Positions 26,532-36,439 of a stretch of DNA of 64,000 bases are shown here, one piece after another (positions within the stretch are counted from its first letter, which is position 1; every line of letters starts with the position of its first letter). Source of the DNA: Lentisphaerota bacterium (GTDB lineage: Bacteria > Verrucomicrobiota > Lentisphaeria > Oligosphaerales > JABHEG01); the NCBI GenBank assembly GCA_018676675.1, contig JABHEG010000112.1, forward strand, positions 1-64,000, written 5' to 3'. The translations under genes and the position numbers were made by a program. The notes under the pieces were generated by a model. That model was not told where the DNA came from. It saw only the letters and a program-made list of their open reading frames with translations, and did not search any database.

Positions 26532-29486
26532 ATGCGCCCCGTCCTCACCTTCCTGCTCACGCTGCTCCTCAGTCTTTACGCCCGGGCTGATGTCCGCGGG
26601 ATCGCGCAACTGTCAGATCCACCACCACCTGTCGACGGATCCCTGGAACGCACGGGGACCTCCCCTACTCAGTTCAGTTGGGGAAGCCGGGCAGATGTTG
26701 TCTTCGGAGACAGCAAGTGGACCGGGGCAAGTGATCTCTCAGGACAACTGTTTCTGGGCTGGGATGCCCACCATCTTTACATCGCTGCGATCGTCACCGA
26801 TGACGCCATTGCCCAACCATACTTTGGGCGAGACATCTACAAAGGAGACCACTTGGAAGTGTTCCTGGATGTGCCTCGGCACGACCAGGCCTCGCGGAGT
26901 GGAAAGACGCTCTTTCAGATCGGCTTGAGCCCCGGGAACTTCGCTGTCGGAGAGGCAAATGTGGCCCCGGAGATCGTGACCTGGTCCCCCACTCTCGGCA
27001 TCGTGGAAGACGCACGAATCGCCGCCCGGCGAACTGAAGATGGTTACGCCATTGAGGCCGCCCTCCCTTGGGCCTCGCTGGGTATTGAGAACGCCGCTGC
27101 AGGTCTCCGACTCGGGATCGATGTCACCCTCAGCGATGCAGACATGATCCTGGACTCCGGCCAGGAGACCATGTGCAGCCTGCTTACATCGCCCTGGGAA
27201 CTCAGAGACCCCAACCGCATGCTTGAAGTCGCCTTGGGGGACACCGAAGGAGCAGTTGCCGTGCAAGCCCTGCTTACAGACGTCGTCCCACTGGCCAGGG
27301 ATTTGCTGATCCCATCCGGCGAACGCGTCGCCATCGACCTGTCGCGTGTTGACGCGACGCCCGTGAAGGAAGTGGTCATAGAGGCACGGATTAAGCATGA
27401 GAAGATCGCGGGAGGCACGCAGTGCTTGCGCGTCGAGGTGAACGGGAAACGACTGCAGCTTGAGCGGGTAAGGAACAGACTGAAGCGGTTTGACATGGCA
27501 GGAAGGCTGCTCAGCAGCCTCGGGAACACGGGGTGGTTCCTTTTCTACGCTCCCGACTTTACTCCGCCCGGGGTGAGTTCTTCCTACGCTGTCACCGGCA
27601 TCCAGCCTTACGAACTGCGGTTCGATGTGTCAGACATCTGGAAACCGGAGGGGAACACCATGCATGTGGTGCATGGGCAACCCAGGGTCAAGCGCCCCAT
27701 CATTGCGGACGTCGGCACCAGTAAAACGCTCTCTCCAAAGATGACGCCACCAAGGCCGAAACTCGCCCCGACCGGCCCCATACCCACGTTCCAGCCCGAC
27801 GGACCAGCCACACCGCCCTTTACATTTGCCACACGCCCCGATGGGGACTTGGTTGTGTCGCTCGGGAAACGTGAATGGTGTGTCCAGAGCACATTCTCGA
27901 CCGTTGCCCCGGGCTGGACCCAACTGACCAAGGGCGGGACAGCCGTCGTTACCCCGGAGTACCGCGTTCAGCGAACCGTCAAAGCTCACGCTGACCGGCT
28001 GCAGATCACGGACCGGATCACCAACACGAGCGATGTGGACCAGCCCGTCATGGTGAGACACGCCGTGGATGCCGGAGAGGATCTGAGATCCGTTCACATT
28101 GCCGGACTCAAAATCAGCGGTCCACGCCACCAGATCACTCAGGGCTCACACCCCGTGTCGCTGGCCCTGCACGATGATGCGGGCATCGCACTGGTCTCCG
28201 AAGATGATGTCATGCGCGCCCAGGCCATGAACTGCCGACATGGCAACATCATCAGCATCCGGAACCATCGCCTGGTGGTTGCGAAAGGAAAAATGGTCGA
28301 GCTCGAAATCTCAGTCTACCCCCTGGAAACGCCCGACCCTTTCGCCCTGATCAACCGTATCCGGAACAACTGGAACACCAATTTCACGATCGACGGCAGC
28401 TTCGGGTTTATGAAGCAGCGCAAACCCGTGACCACGATGACGGATCAGCAGTTCATCGACCATGTGAACGGCAAGGCGGCCCGATCCATCTGCAGTTCCA
28501 TGGGCTACTACAAGGGCGTATGGGCCCACGGAACAGCCTTCAAACACACCGACCCAACCGTCGAGAACAAGCTGTTCGAGCGGGCCCGACGCCTACTCCC
28601 CGGAACCAAAACGTTCTTCTACTTCCACTGCTACATCTCCGTCCATGAAGACGATAAGGCAACCTATCCTGATGCTGCTTTGCGACGGCCGGACGGAACA
28701 CACGCGGACTACCGGGACGCGATCTACCCGATCTTTGTCCCACGGCCGGGAACCACGTTCGCGAAAGTCCAGGATGAGCTCATTGACTTGCGCTTCGACG
28801 CCCTCGACCTGGACGGCATATACTGGGATGAAATCGCGTACAGCGCCTACATGTATGACTACAGCGACCACTGGGATGGAATCTCAGCGGCCATTGACCC
28901 ACAAACCCATCAAATCACCAGGAAGATCGCCAACGTGACCCTCGCCACGCTGCCATGGCGTCTGCAGGCGGCCAAACGCATTCAGACCAGAGGATTGCTC
29001 ATCGGCAACGGCGCCCCCATGACCCGGACATTCACGGAGCTTCACTTCCCACGCTTCATCGAGACCGGCTCCATCTCGAATCTGACCCGCGGGCAGCTTT
29101 ACACCCCCATCGCGCTGGGCGATCACCTCACCGAACGAACGCCGATCCACTGCTACAGAAACATGCTTGACGCACTGGACTACGGAGCCCTCTACTATTG
29201 GTACAGCGACCAGATTGTCGCGACAAGGCCCACCCTCACGTCCGTCATGTTCCCGGCTACCCCGGTTGCACTGGGACCAGGCTACATGATCGCTGAGGAG
29301 CGCATTCTCACCAATCGAAGCGGCCTTTTCGGCTGGGGAGATGACTGTCAGTTTGAGCCCATGGCCTTTGATGACCAAGGCCGTCAAACCGACAAGATCA
29401 CCGTGCCCCGCATCATCAAGAGTGGCAAGGCCTTCGCCGAGGTCCGAATTCCGGATGGCTTTGCCGTGGCCCTGCTGAGGAAGTAG
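26532..29486 (+). CDS. Secreted CBM9-like plus glycosidase-like protein, 984 aa
   Basis: Signal peptide MRPVLTFLLTLLLSLYARA; GGAGA upstream of the ATG. Residues about 25-230 form a CBM9-like sugar-binding domain (QLFLGWDAHHLYIAAIVTDD, GDHLEVFLDVP, IEAALPWASLGIE). A middle part of beta-rich domains follows. From about residue 610 there is a TIM-barrel-like region with FFYFHCYISVHEDD and LDLDGIYWDEIAYSAYMYD, where the Asp and Glu of DGIYWDE are plausible catalytic residues. The family could not be named. A sulfatase gene follows after 14 bp, so the pair likely attacks a sulfated glycan (inference). Confidence 0.72.
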   Translation: MRPVLTFLLTLLLSLYARADVRGIAQLSDPPPPVDGSLERTGTSPTQFSWGSRADVVFGDSKWTGASDLSGQLFLGWDAHHLYIAAIVTDDAIAQPYFGRDIYKGDHLEVFLDVPRHDQASRSGKTLFQIGLSPGNFAVGEANVAPEIVTWSPTLGIVEDARIAARRTEDGYAIEAALPWASLGIENAAAGLRLGIDVTLSDADMILDSGQETMCSLLTSPWELRDPNRMLEVALGDTEGAVAVQALLTDVVPLARDLLIPSGERVAIDLSRVDATPVKEVVIEARIKHEKIAGGTQCLRVEVNGKRLQLERVRNRLKRFDMAGRLLSSLGNTGWFLFYAPDFTPPGVSSSYAVTGIQPYELRFDVSDIWKPEGNTMHVVHGQPRVKRPIIADVGTSKTLSPKMTPPRPKLAPTGPIPTFQPDGPATPPFTFATRPDGDLVVSLGKREWCVQSTFSTVAPGWTQLTKGGTAVVTPEYRVQRTVKAHADRLQITDRITNTSDVDQPVMVRHAVDAGEDLRSVHIAGLKISGPRHQITQGSHPVSLALHDDAGIALVSEDDVMRAQAMNCRHGNIISIRNHRLVVAKGKMVELEISVYPLETPDPFALINRIRNNWNTNFTIDGSFGFMKQRKPVTTMTDQQFIDHVNGKAARSICSSMGYYKGVWAHGTAFKHTDPTVENKLFERARRLLPGTKTFFYFHCYISVHEDDKATYPDAALRRPDGTHADYRDAIYPIFVPRPGTTFAKVQDELIDLRFDALDLDGIYWDEIAYSAYMYDYSDHWDGISAAIDPQTHQITRKIANVTLATLPWRLQAAKRIQTRGLLIGNGAPMTRTFTELHFPRFIETGSISNLTRGQLYTPIALGDHLTERTPIHCYRNMLDALDYGALYYWYSDQIVATRPTLTSVMFPATPVALGPGYMIAEERILTNRSGLFGWGDDCQFEPMAFDDQGRQTDKITVPRIIKSGKAFAEVRIPDGFAVALLRK

Positions 29487-29500
29487 CTGAGGCGGTAACT

Positions 29501-30970
29501 ATGAACAAACCCAATATCGTTTTCATCCTGATCGATGACATGGGGTGGGTCGACCTGTCCTGCATGGGTAGCACGTTCTATGCAACACCCAACATCGATC
29601 GTCTCGCTGCGGAAGGGATTGCGTTCAGCGACGCCTATGCATCCTGTCCCGTCTGCTCCCCCACCCGGGCGAGCATTCTCAGTGGCAAGTACCCGGCCCG
29701 GGTTGGGGTCACCAATTTCATCGGTGGCTCTCCCGCCCATAGTCAACGGGGGGGAGACCGCGGACGGCTCCTGGCTGCTCCATACACGCCGTACCTGGCG
29801 CCGGAGGAGAAGAGCATCGCCCGGGCGTTGAAGGAGCATGGTTACCAAACTTGGCATGTGGGAAAATGGCACCTCAGCGGCTACATGAACCGCAACGAGA
29901 AGGGCCCCAACCCGTACTGGCCGGAGAACCACGGTTTCGACGTCAACATCGGCGGCTGCAGCTGGGGGATGCCGTTCGGGCGGGGCGGCTATTTCCTGCC
30001 GTGGGACCACCCAACCCTTGAGCCTCGAGAAGGTGACGATTACCTGACCGACCGCCTTGGGGATGAAGCGGCTCAGCTGATCCGGGAAAGCGACGACCGT
30101 CCCTTCTTCCTTAACATGTGCTTCCATTCCGTGCACATCCCCATCCAGGCGAAAGAAGAGACGATCCAGAAGTACAGAGAAAAGGCCACCGCCATGGGGC
30201 TGGATGAGATCGAGCCTTTTGCGATCGGTGACTTCTTCCCAAGTGAACACAAGAAGAAAGAACGGATCAAACGTCGCCTCGTGCAGTCCAATCCGGTCTA
30301 CGCCGCCATGATCGAACACCTGGACGAAAATGTCGGCAAGATCCTCGACGCCCTTGAGGCCAAAGGTGTTGCGGAAAACACGATCGTGGTTTTCACATCC
30401 GACAATGGTGGAACGTCAACATCCGAAGGCTCCCCAACCTGTAACGCTCCTCTGAGCGAGGGGAAAGGCTGGATGTACGACGGGGGACTTCGGGAACCCC
30501 TGTTGGTCCGGTGGCCCGGCCGAATCGCTCCGGGAACCACGACCGACGCCCTCGTCACGAGCCCGGACTTCTACCCGACATTGCTTGAGGCCGCCGGCCT
30601 CCCTCCAGAGCCCCAACAGCACGTTGACGGCATGAGCTTCCTGCCGGTTCTCAACGGTGCCTCAACCCACGATCGCGGAGGCATTTTCTGGCACTTCCCG
30701 CACTACGGCAACCAGGGCGGCCTACCCGGTTGCGCCATCCGCAAAGGGGACTGGAAGCTCATTGAGTTCTTCGAAGACGACAGCATCGAACTCTACAATC
30801 TGGCTGACGACATCAGTGAGACACACAACGTCGCATCCGGACATCCTGAGATCGTGGAAGAGCTCCTCGTCGAATTGCATGACTGGCAACACGATGTCGG
30901 AGCCCTCTATCCCGAACCGAACCCCGATTTCACCCCTTGGCGAGACGCCGACCTCAAAGCGATAGACTGA
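29501..30970 (+). CDS. Formylglycine-dependent sulfatase
   Basis: 489 aa. It is a type I sulfatase of the alkaline-phosphatase superfamily. It opens with NIVFILIDDMGWVDLSCMG (metal-binding Asp pair) and has the CxPxR motif at Cys52 (CSPTRASILSGKYPAR), where Cys is turned into formylglycine. GYQTWHVGKWHL and VVFTSDNGG give the remaining active-site residues. No signal peptide precedes the catalytic domain, unlike the secreted glycosidase 14 bp upstream, so this enzyme may work in the cytoplasm on imported sulfated sugars or the start may be misjudged. No formylglycine-generating enzyme is in the window. Confidence 0.9.
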   Translation: MNKPNIVFILIDDMGWVDLSCMGSTFYATPNIDRLAAEGIAFSDAYASCPVCSPTRASILSGKYPARVGVTNFIGGSPAHSQRGGDRGRLLAAPYTPYLAPEEKSIARALKEHGYQTWHVGKWHLSGYMNRNEKGPNPYWPENHGFDVNIGGCSWGMPFGRGGYFLPWDHPTLEPREGDDYLTDRLGDEAAQLIRESDDRPFFLNMCFHSVHIPIQAKEETIQKYREKATAMGLDEIEPFAIGDFFPSEHKKKERIKRRLVQSNPVYAAMIEHLDENVGKILDALEAKGVAENTIVVFTSDNGGTSTSEGSPTCNAPLSEGKGWMYDGGLREPLLVRWPGRIAPGTTTDALVTSPDFYPTLLEAAGLPPEPQQHVDGMSFLPVLNGASTHDRGGIFWHFPHYGNQGGLPGCAIRKGDWKLIEFFEDDSIELYNLADDISETHNVASGHPEIVEELLVELHDWQHDVGALYPEPNPDFTPWRDADLKAID

Positions 30971-31077
30971 GAGCTTGCCGGACGGCCTTGGAGGGCTACT
31001 GTTTCGGTCTCTCTACCCCTGTTCCATATACATAACCACAGTCCTGTCAACGGACACTGAATGTCGGAAGAACTCAC

Positions 31078-32220
31078 ATGAACTATCGCAACTTCGGTCG
31101 TCTGGATTTCCAGGTTTCTGCCCTCGGCTTCGGCTGCATGCGCCTCCCGGTCATTGACGGCGACATGAACAACATTGATGAAGCCCTGGCGATTGACATG
31201 ATCCGCTACGGCATTGACCATGGTGTGAACTACATCGACACCGCCTACCCGTACCACGGGGGGAACAGTGAGCGCGTCCTGGGGAAGGCTCTCAAGGGTG
31301 GGTACCGTGAGAAGGTCAAGGTTGCGACCAAACTCCCGACCTGGGCCGTGCATGAACCGGCCGATTTTGACCGCCTGCTGGAGGAACAACTGGAGCGCCT
31401 CCAGCTTGATGCCGTGGATGTTTACCTGCTTCACAACCTCAAAACGACCAACTGGTCCAAGCTCTGTGATCTCGGCGTCCGGAGTTGGTTGGACCGCATC
31501 CTCGCCGAAGGCAAGACCGATCATGTCGGCTTCTCCTATCATGACCACTTCGAGCTCTTCACCGCGATCATTGGCGGCTACGACAACTGGGCGATGGCGC
31601 AGATCCAGTACAACTATGTGAATGAGGAGGTCCAGGCAGGAACAAAGGGGCTGGAGTATGCCGCGGATCAGGGACTGGCCGTGGTTATCATGGAGCCACT
31701 CCTTGGTGGATGTCTCGCCACCCCATCCACATCCGCCCAAGTCGTTTTCGATGCCTCAGGCAGCAAACGCACCCCCGCAGACTGGGCGCTTCAATGGCTG
31801 TGGAACAAACCGGAAGTCTCGACCGTACTCAGCGGCATGAGCACCATGCGCCACGTCGTCGAGAACGTGGCGAGCGCCGGACGATCTGAAGTGGGGGGCT
31901 TCAGCGACAGTGACCTTCAGGTCATCGCAGACGTGGCAAGAGAATACAACAGCCTGAACGTAATTCCGTGTACCGGCTGTGGCTACTGCACCCCCTGCCC
32001 CACCGGTGTGGATATCCCGCAGAACTTCCAGCTCTACAACGACACAGTCGTGTTCGGAGGCAACCAGGCAACGCTCAACCGCAATCTCTACAGCGGCATG
32101 CCGACTGAAGCCAAGGCCAACGCCTGCGTTGCCTGCGGTAAATGCGAAGACAAGTGCCCGCAGAAAATCGCCATCCGTGAATGGTTGCCAAAGGTCCACA
32201 AGCAGTTCACGAATGCGTGA
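31078..32220 (+). CDS. Aldo/keto reductase with C-terminal ferredoxin-like domain
   Basis: 380 aa. Residues 1-275 form an aldo/keto reductase barrel: FGRLDFQVSALGFGCMRLP, the Asp/Tyr pair in YIDTAYPYHGGNSE, and Lys in VATKLP. The C-terminal part holds two Cys clusters, CTGCGYCTPCPTG and CVACGKCEDKCPQ, predicted to bind 4Fe-4S centres. Such proteins are widespread in anaerobes and in PVC bacteria; electrons may flow between the clusters and NAD(P)H. The substrate is unknown. Confidence 0.88.
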   Translation: MNYRNFGRLDFQVSALGFGCMRLPVIDGDMNNIDEALAIDMIRYGIDHGVNYIDTAYPYHGGNSERVLGKALKGGYREKVKVATKLPTWAVHEPADFDRLLEEQLERLQLDAVDVYLLHNLKTTNWSKLCDLGVRSWLDRILAEGKTDHVGFSYHDHFELFTAIIGGYDNWAMAQIQYNYVNEEVQAGTKGLEYAADQGLAVVIMEPLLGGCLATPSTSAQVVFDASGSKRTPADWALQWLWNKPEVSTVLSGMSTMRHVVENVASAGRSEVGGFSDSDLQVIADVAREYNSLNVIPCTGCGYCTPCPTGVDIPQNFQLYNDTVVFGGNQATLNRNLYSGMPTEAKANACVACGKCEDKCPQKIAIREWLPKVHKQFTNA

Positions 32221-32369
32221 CCGCACCCCTGCGATCTCGCCTAGACCTGCTTTTTTGTTTGGTGAAGACCACCGGTTGCCGTATACTGGTAGAGTGAATT
32301 GGGCCATTTCCTCCGGCGAGGGACCGGGAGATGGCCACAGAAGGGCAAGGTACACAGGAGGAGATGGGC

Positions 32370-33059
32370 ATGCAAAGGCACAAGCGTTTCACTCTGATCG
32401 AGCTGTTGGTGGTCATCGCGATTATCGCAATCCTGGCAGCCATGCTGCTCCCGGCCCTTCAAAATGCGCGAGCCAAGGCACTCCAATCATCCTGCGGAGC
32501 CAATCTCAAGCAGGTTGGTCTTGCCTTCATCCTCTACGCCGATGACAACAACAACATCTGGTACCAACGGTTCACACCCGGGTGGGCCAGCTGGACCCCC
32601 ACATTGAAAGATTACTATGGCGAGCCGGACATCCTCCGCTGTCCGGGCCGGGCCACTGGAACATATGGGACCGCCTGCGAGCACTGTTCCGTTACCCATG
32701 CAGGCCTGGGAACGACCTTTCATGCCACCGACTACATGCTGAACCGCGTCAGGGCACGCAGGAACAACGGTATTATCGAGGGCTTCAGGGGCATGCTGTC
32801 CGTTAACGCCAGAGCCCCCTCCAACTATGTTGTGGCCATTGACGGACGTCGCAGTTGGCTCCATTTCTACAGCTGGGCTCGGGGGCTCAAGACCGATGGT
32901 CGCGGCTGCAACCCGTCGATTGCCAACATGCATCCCGGTGGCTTTGCCAACACGCTCTACTTCGACGGTCACGCCTCGGCGTTCAAGCCTCTCACGATCG
33001 AGCCGCCTGCCGGCAGCTTCCACGCCAAAATGTGGGATCGTGATAACCTGGGCAGATAG
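32370..33059 (+). CDS. Prepilin-type protein with H-x-DG C-terminal motif
   Basis: 229 aa. The start at 32370 is chosen because AGGAGG lies eight bases upstream; the ATG at 32364 is too close. The short leader MQRHKR and the segment [19 protein letters not shown] form the type IV prepilin cleavage/methylation motif with Glu at position +5. The helix continues as [16 protein letters not shown], then [16 protein letters not shown], typical of the DUF1559-like family abundant in Planctomycetes, Verrucomicrobia and Lentisphaerae. Near the C-terminus, [13 protein letters not shown] is an H-x10-DG variant of the usual H-x9-DG tail. Function is likely structural or sensory at the cell surface; members are numerous and poorly characterised. 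Confidence 0.88.
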   Translation: MQRHKRFTLIELLVVIAIIAILAAMLLPALQNARAKALQSSCGANLKQVGLAFILYADDNNNIWYQRFTPGWASWTPTLKDYYGEPDILRCPGRATGTYGTACEHCSVTHAGLGTTFHATDYMLNRVRARRNNGIIEGFRGMLSVNARAPSNYVVAIDGRRSWLHFYSWARGLKTDGRGCNPSIANMHPGGFANTLYFDGHASAFKPLTIEPPAGSFHAKMWDRDNLGR

Positions 33060-33091
33060 CGAGTTCCTCGCACTTGCAGGACAGCATGCTC

Positions 33092-33110
33092 GCCCGGCCT
33101 CAAGCCGGGC
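33092..33110 (+). terminator. GC-rich hairpin after the prepilin gene (possible terminator)
   Basis: A perfect 7-bp stem, gcccggc (33092-33098) with gccgggc (33104-33110), loop ctcaa, 33 bp after the stop. No T run follows, so termination is uncertain. Confidence 0.4.
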
Positions 33111-33314
33111 CGCTTGCCCGACGGCCGTGTAGTCGGCTCCTCCTCCCTCCATGTCCCACCCGCTCTCAAAGGTGATGTGGAGGCCCCCTCTATGGCTTGA
33201 TTCCTGCCCTCACTCGACTAAACTTCACGAGGCACAATGCGGCCCTGCCTGGCATCGACATTGTCGGATCCGGGATGTGACCAGTACACGAGCTCCTTCT
33301 GCGGGAGAAGAACC

Positions 33315-34730
33315 TTGGGTAAGAGCCTCTTCGCAAAAGTGTGGGATGCACATGAAGTACAGGTGATGCCGAACGGGCAGAGCCAGCTCCTCATCGGTCT
33401 GCATCTGATTCATGAAGTCACCAGTCCACAAGCCTTTGGGATGCTGCGTGAGCGCCGCCTTGACGTCCCCTATCCGGGACTGACTTTCGCCACAGTCGAC
33501 CACATTGTGCCGACCACCAACTTGGCCCTGCCCTGGGAAGACGCCATCGCGCAGAAGATGTACGAAGCACTGCAATCAAACTGCAGTGACTTCGGTATCA
33601 CTTACTTTGGCCCCGGCTCGGGCAATCAGGGCATTGTACACGTTGTGGGCCCTGAACAAGGACTGACTCGGCCCGGCCTCACCATCGCATGCGGCGACAG
33701 CCATACCGCGACCCACGGTGCCTTCGGGACGATCGCTTTCGGCATCGGCACAACTCAGGTCCGCGACGTCCTGGCAACCCAGACCATGGCCATCGAGCGG
33801 CCCAGGCTTCGCCGAATCAACGTTGACGGCGCCCTGCAGCCCGGAGTGACGGCCAAGGACATCATCCTCCACATCATCAAGACACTGGGAGTAAAGGGCG
33901 GCGTCGGCTCCGCCTATGAATACGGGGGCACGACCATTGAGGCCCTCTCCATGGAAGAACGCATGTCCATCTGCAACATGTCAATAGAGGGAGGAGCCCG
34001 TTGCGGCTACATCAACCCCGATGACGTGACGTTTGAGTTTCTCAAGGGACGGCCCCACTCACCGACCGGACCAGCCTGGGAGGAAGCCGTTGCGAAATGG
34101 CGCAAATGGGCCAGCGATCCGGACGCCGAGTACAATGATGTGGTCAATTTCGCCGCCGAAGATATCGAGCCGACTGTGACGTGGGGCATCACCCCCGGGC
34201 AAGGTATCGGCATAAGTAAATGTGTCCCAAGTCCAGACACGCTGCCGGAAGCTGAACGGGACATCGCCGAGGAAGCTCTTGCACACACGCGCTTCATCGC
34301 GGGGCATCCTTTGAAGGGCCAGCCCGTTGATGTGTGTTTCATCGGGAGCTGCACGAATGGCCGGCTGTCCGACTTCCGCGCCGCTGCCAGACTGCTCAAG
34401 GGCCGCAAAGTGAAGGCTGGAGTTCGAGCGCTTGCCGTCCCCGGGTCTGAACAGGTCGACGCTGCAGCCCGTGCGGAGGGCCTGGACGTGATCTTCCGAG
34501 AAGCCGGCTTCGAGTGGCGCCTGCCCGGGTGCTCAATGTGCCTGGCGATGAATCCGGACAAACTCGTCGGAGACCAGGTCTGTGCGAGCAGCAGCAACCG
34601 CAATTTCATTGGTCGTCAGGGCTCGGCCACAGGACGTACCGTACTGATGAGTCCTCTCATGGTCGTCGCCGCCGCCATCACCGGCGCAGTGGCCGACGTC
34701 CGTGAAGTGTGCGACGTCAAAACCCTTTAG
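33315..34730 (+). CDS. leuC: 3-isopropylmalate dehydratase large subunit
   Basis: 471 aa, the usual length. It isomerises 2- to 3-isopropylmalate in leucine synthesis together with LeuD. The TTG at 33315 (gggag upstream) gives the standard start [14 protein letters not shown]; the in-frame ATG at 33237 would add 26 unrelated residues. 4Fe-4S ligands are visible in [13 protein letters not shown] and [12 protein letters not shown]; substrate residues in [20 protein letters not shown]. It is followed by leuD after 24 bp. No leuA or leuB occurs in the window. Confidence 0.95.
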   Translation: MGKSLFAKVWDAHEVQVMPNGQSQLLIGLHLIHEVTSPQAFGMLRERRLDVPYPGLTFATVDHIVPTTNLALPWEDAIAQKMYEALQSNCSDFGITYFGPGSGNQGIVHVVGPEQGLTRPGLTIACGDSHTATHGAFGTIAFGIGTTQVRDVLATQTMAIERPRLRRINVDGALQPGVTAKDIILHIIKTLGVKGGVGSAYEYGGTTIEALSMEERMSICNMSIEGGARCGYINPDDVTFEFLKGRPHSPTGPAWEEAVAKWRKWASDPDAEYNDVVNFAAEDIEPTVTWGITPGQGIGISKCVPSPDTLPEAERDIAEEALAHTRFIAGHPLKGQPVDVCFIGSCTNGRLSDFRAAARLLKGRKVKAGVRALAVPGSEQVDAAARAEGLDVIFREAGFEWRLPGCSMCLAMNPDKLVGDQVCASSSNRNFIGRQGSATGRTVLMSPLMVVAAAITGAVADVREVCDVKTL

Positions 34731-34754
34731 TCCCTGCCTAGCGAGGAATCCGCC

Positions 34755-35354
34755 ATGGGCACCATCAATGCCATCACACAGGTCACCGGTACGGGCGTGT
34801 TCGTCCGCGGCGACGACATCGATACCGACCGCATCATCCCCGCGACTTTTTTGCGCTGTGTCACCTTTGACGGGCTCGGAGAATGCGCCTTCCACGGCGA
34901 GCGTTTCAGGGAAGATGGAACAAGCCGCGACCACATCGTCGATCAGCCGCAACACCAGGGAGCCTCGATCCTGGTAGTGGACGAGAACTTCGGCTGCGGC
35001 TCGTCGCGAGAACACGCCCCCCAAGCGCTCATGCGCTTCGGCTTCAAAGCCATTGTGGGAGGATCATTCGCTGACATCTTCTTCGGCAACTCCACGACCC
35101 TGGGCATTCCCTGCGTGTGTATGGAGAGTCAGGACAGGGCGCGCCTGGCGCGGATGGTTCAGGATACTCCGGACGCCGAGATCACTGTCAACATCGATGC
35201 CTTGACGATCACAGTGGGCACCGAGACGCTCCCTGTCACGTTGCGCAACAGCGCCCGTCAGGCACTGCTCAGCGGCCGATATGACCCCCTCAACCAACTC
35301 ATTGAGGCTAAAGAGAAGGTCGCAGAGACGGCGTCCGCACTCAGTTACGTGTAG
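34755..35354 (+). CDS. leuD: 3-isopropylmalate dehydratase small subunit
   Basis: 199 aa, normal for the family. It forms the swivel domain that completes the LeuCD active site. Motifs: RGDDIDTDRIIPATFL, FGCGSSREHAPQAL, and FADIFFGNSTTLGIP. A GGAAT-type ribosome-binding region precedes the ATG at 34755, and the gene is in operon with leuC. Confidence 0.95.
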   Translation: MGTINAITQVTGTGVFVRGDDIDTDRIIPATFLRCVTFDGLGECAFHGERFREDGTSRDHIVDQPQHQGASILVVDENFGCGSSREHAPQALMRFGFKAIVGGSFADIFFGNSTTLGIPCVCMESQDRARLARMVQDTPDAEITVNIDALTITVGTETLPVTLRNSARQALLSGRYDPLNQLIEAKEKVAETASALSYV

Positions 35355-35463
35355 AGAGATAACGCGGGGTGCCTCGCTGAGCGGCAAGTCATCGAGACTG
35401 ACTTCTCACCGACGTGGTATCCCCAAACGAGCAGTCACACGGCAACAACTCACGAGGCTCGCA

Positions 35464-36345
35464 ATGGCAACGACGTTCACGCACTCCTACCCCATTGGAT
35501 TCCGCCGTGGCGGCGGCTGGCAAGACGATTTGGGTGCGCTCATCGCCTTCGCGGCAGACAACGGTTTCGAACACCTCGACCTTCGTCCTGCCACCACTGA
35601 AGACCTGAAGCGAGTCAAGAGCGCTGGCCTCGGTTTCGGCACGATCGATTTGGTTGACTGGCCCGCTCTGGGGTCAGCCGATGCAACAAGGCGTACGGAC
35701 GCCGTCCAGACTAATGCGGAGCTCATCAAGGCGGCTGTAGCCGAGGGGGCGCACGCCTTCTTTCTCGTTCTCCTGCCGGAAGAACCAGCCAAACCTCGAC
35801 GCGATAACTTCGGGCAATTTGTCAAAGGCCTCGGCGCGCTCTGCGACGCGATAGCAGACACTGATGCGAAACTCTCCATCGAAGGATGGCCGGGGCCAGC
35901 CCCCAATTTCGCCACCCTCGCCTGTGTCCCCGCTGATCTCAGGGCTCTGTTCAAGGAAGTGAACAGTGATGCCCTCGGCATCAACTTTGATCCCTCGCAC
36001 TTGATCCGCATGGGGATCAACCCCGTCCGATTCCTTGATGAGTTCGCTCAACGTGTCGTACACGTACATGGGAAAGACACCGAACTGCTGGATGACGACC
36101 TGTACGAATACGGAAACGTGCAACCGGCCACGTTTGGGAAAAACCACGGTTTCGGCGGATTCCACTGGCGTTACACCATCCCCGGACGCGGCATTGGGCG
36201 CTGGGGAAGAATGCTCGAGCAACTCAGCCAGGCCGGCTATAGCGGCGGTATCAGCATCGAACTGGAAGACGAAGACTTCAATGGCTCGGAGGAAGGGGAG
36301 AAGCGCGGCCTATGCGCAGCCCGGGACTTCCTGATGGGCATCTGA
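35464..36345 (+). CDS. Xylose-isomerase-like TIM-barrel sugar isomerase/epimerase
   Basis: 293 aa, cytoplasmic. ATG at 35464 with gagg six bases upstream; the open frame starting at 35281 overlaps leuD in another frame and is not the gene. AP-endonuclease-2-type barrel features: FEHLDLRPA, LSIEGWPGPAP (metal-binding Glu), GINFDPSHLIRMGINP (Asp and His), RVVHVHGKDTELL (His) and a final SIELEDEDF. These bind a divalent cation and isomerise or epimerise sugars. It is followed by a second gene of the same superfamily. Confidence 0.8.
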   Translation: MATTFTHSYPIGFRRGGGWQDDLGALIAFAADNGFEHLDLRPATTEDLKRVKSAGLGFGTIDLVDWPALGSADATRRTDAVQTNAELIKAAVAEGAHAFFLVLLPEEPAKPRRDNFGQFVKGLGALCDAIADTDAKLSIEGWPGPAPNFATLACVPADLRALFKEVNSDALGINFDPSHLIRMGINPVRFLDEFAQRVVHVHGKDTELLDDDLYEYGNVQPATFGKNHGFGGFHWRYTIPGRGIGRWGRMLEQLSQAGYSGGISIELEDEDFNGSEEGEKRGLCAARDFLMGI

Positions 36346-36439
36346 ACGCCGCCGGATGAAATCCGACAGCACATCCCGCACACACTCAGAGCAGATCAAC
36401 TCACTGTCCAACGCACACCCACAACCCATGGAGAAACTC

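Noticed and set aside
33111-33314. T-box or leucine attenuator before leuC
   Set aside because: No T-box core, no Leu-codon leader peptide and no terminator with a T run is visible.
35281-35463. Extended N-terminus for the sugar isomerase gene (start at 35281)
   Set aside because: It would overlap leuD in another frame and add a basic, motif-free stretch; the ATG at 35464 has a ribosome-binding site and starts the conserved barrel.
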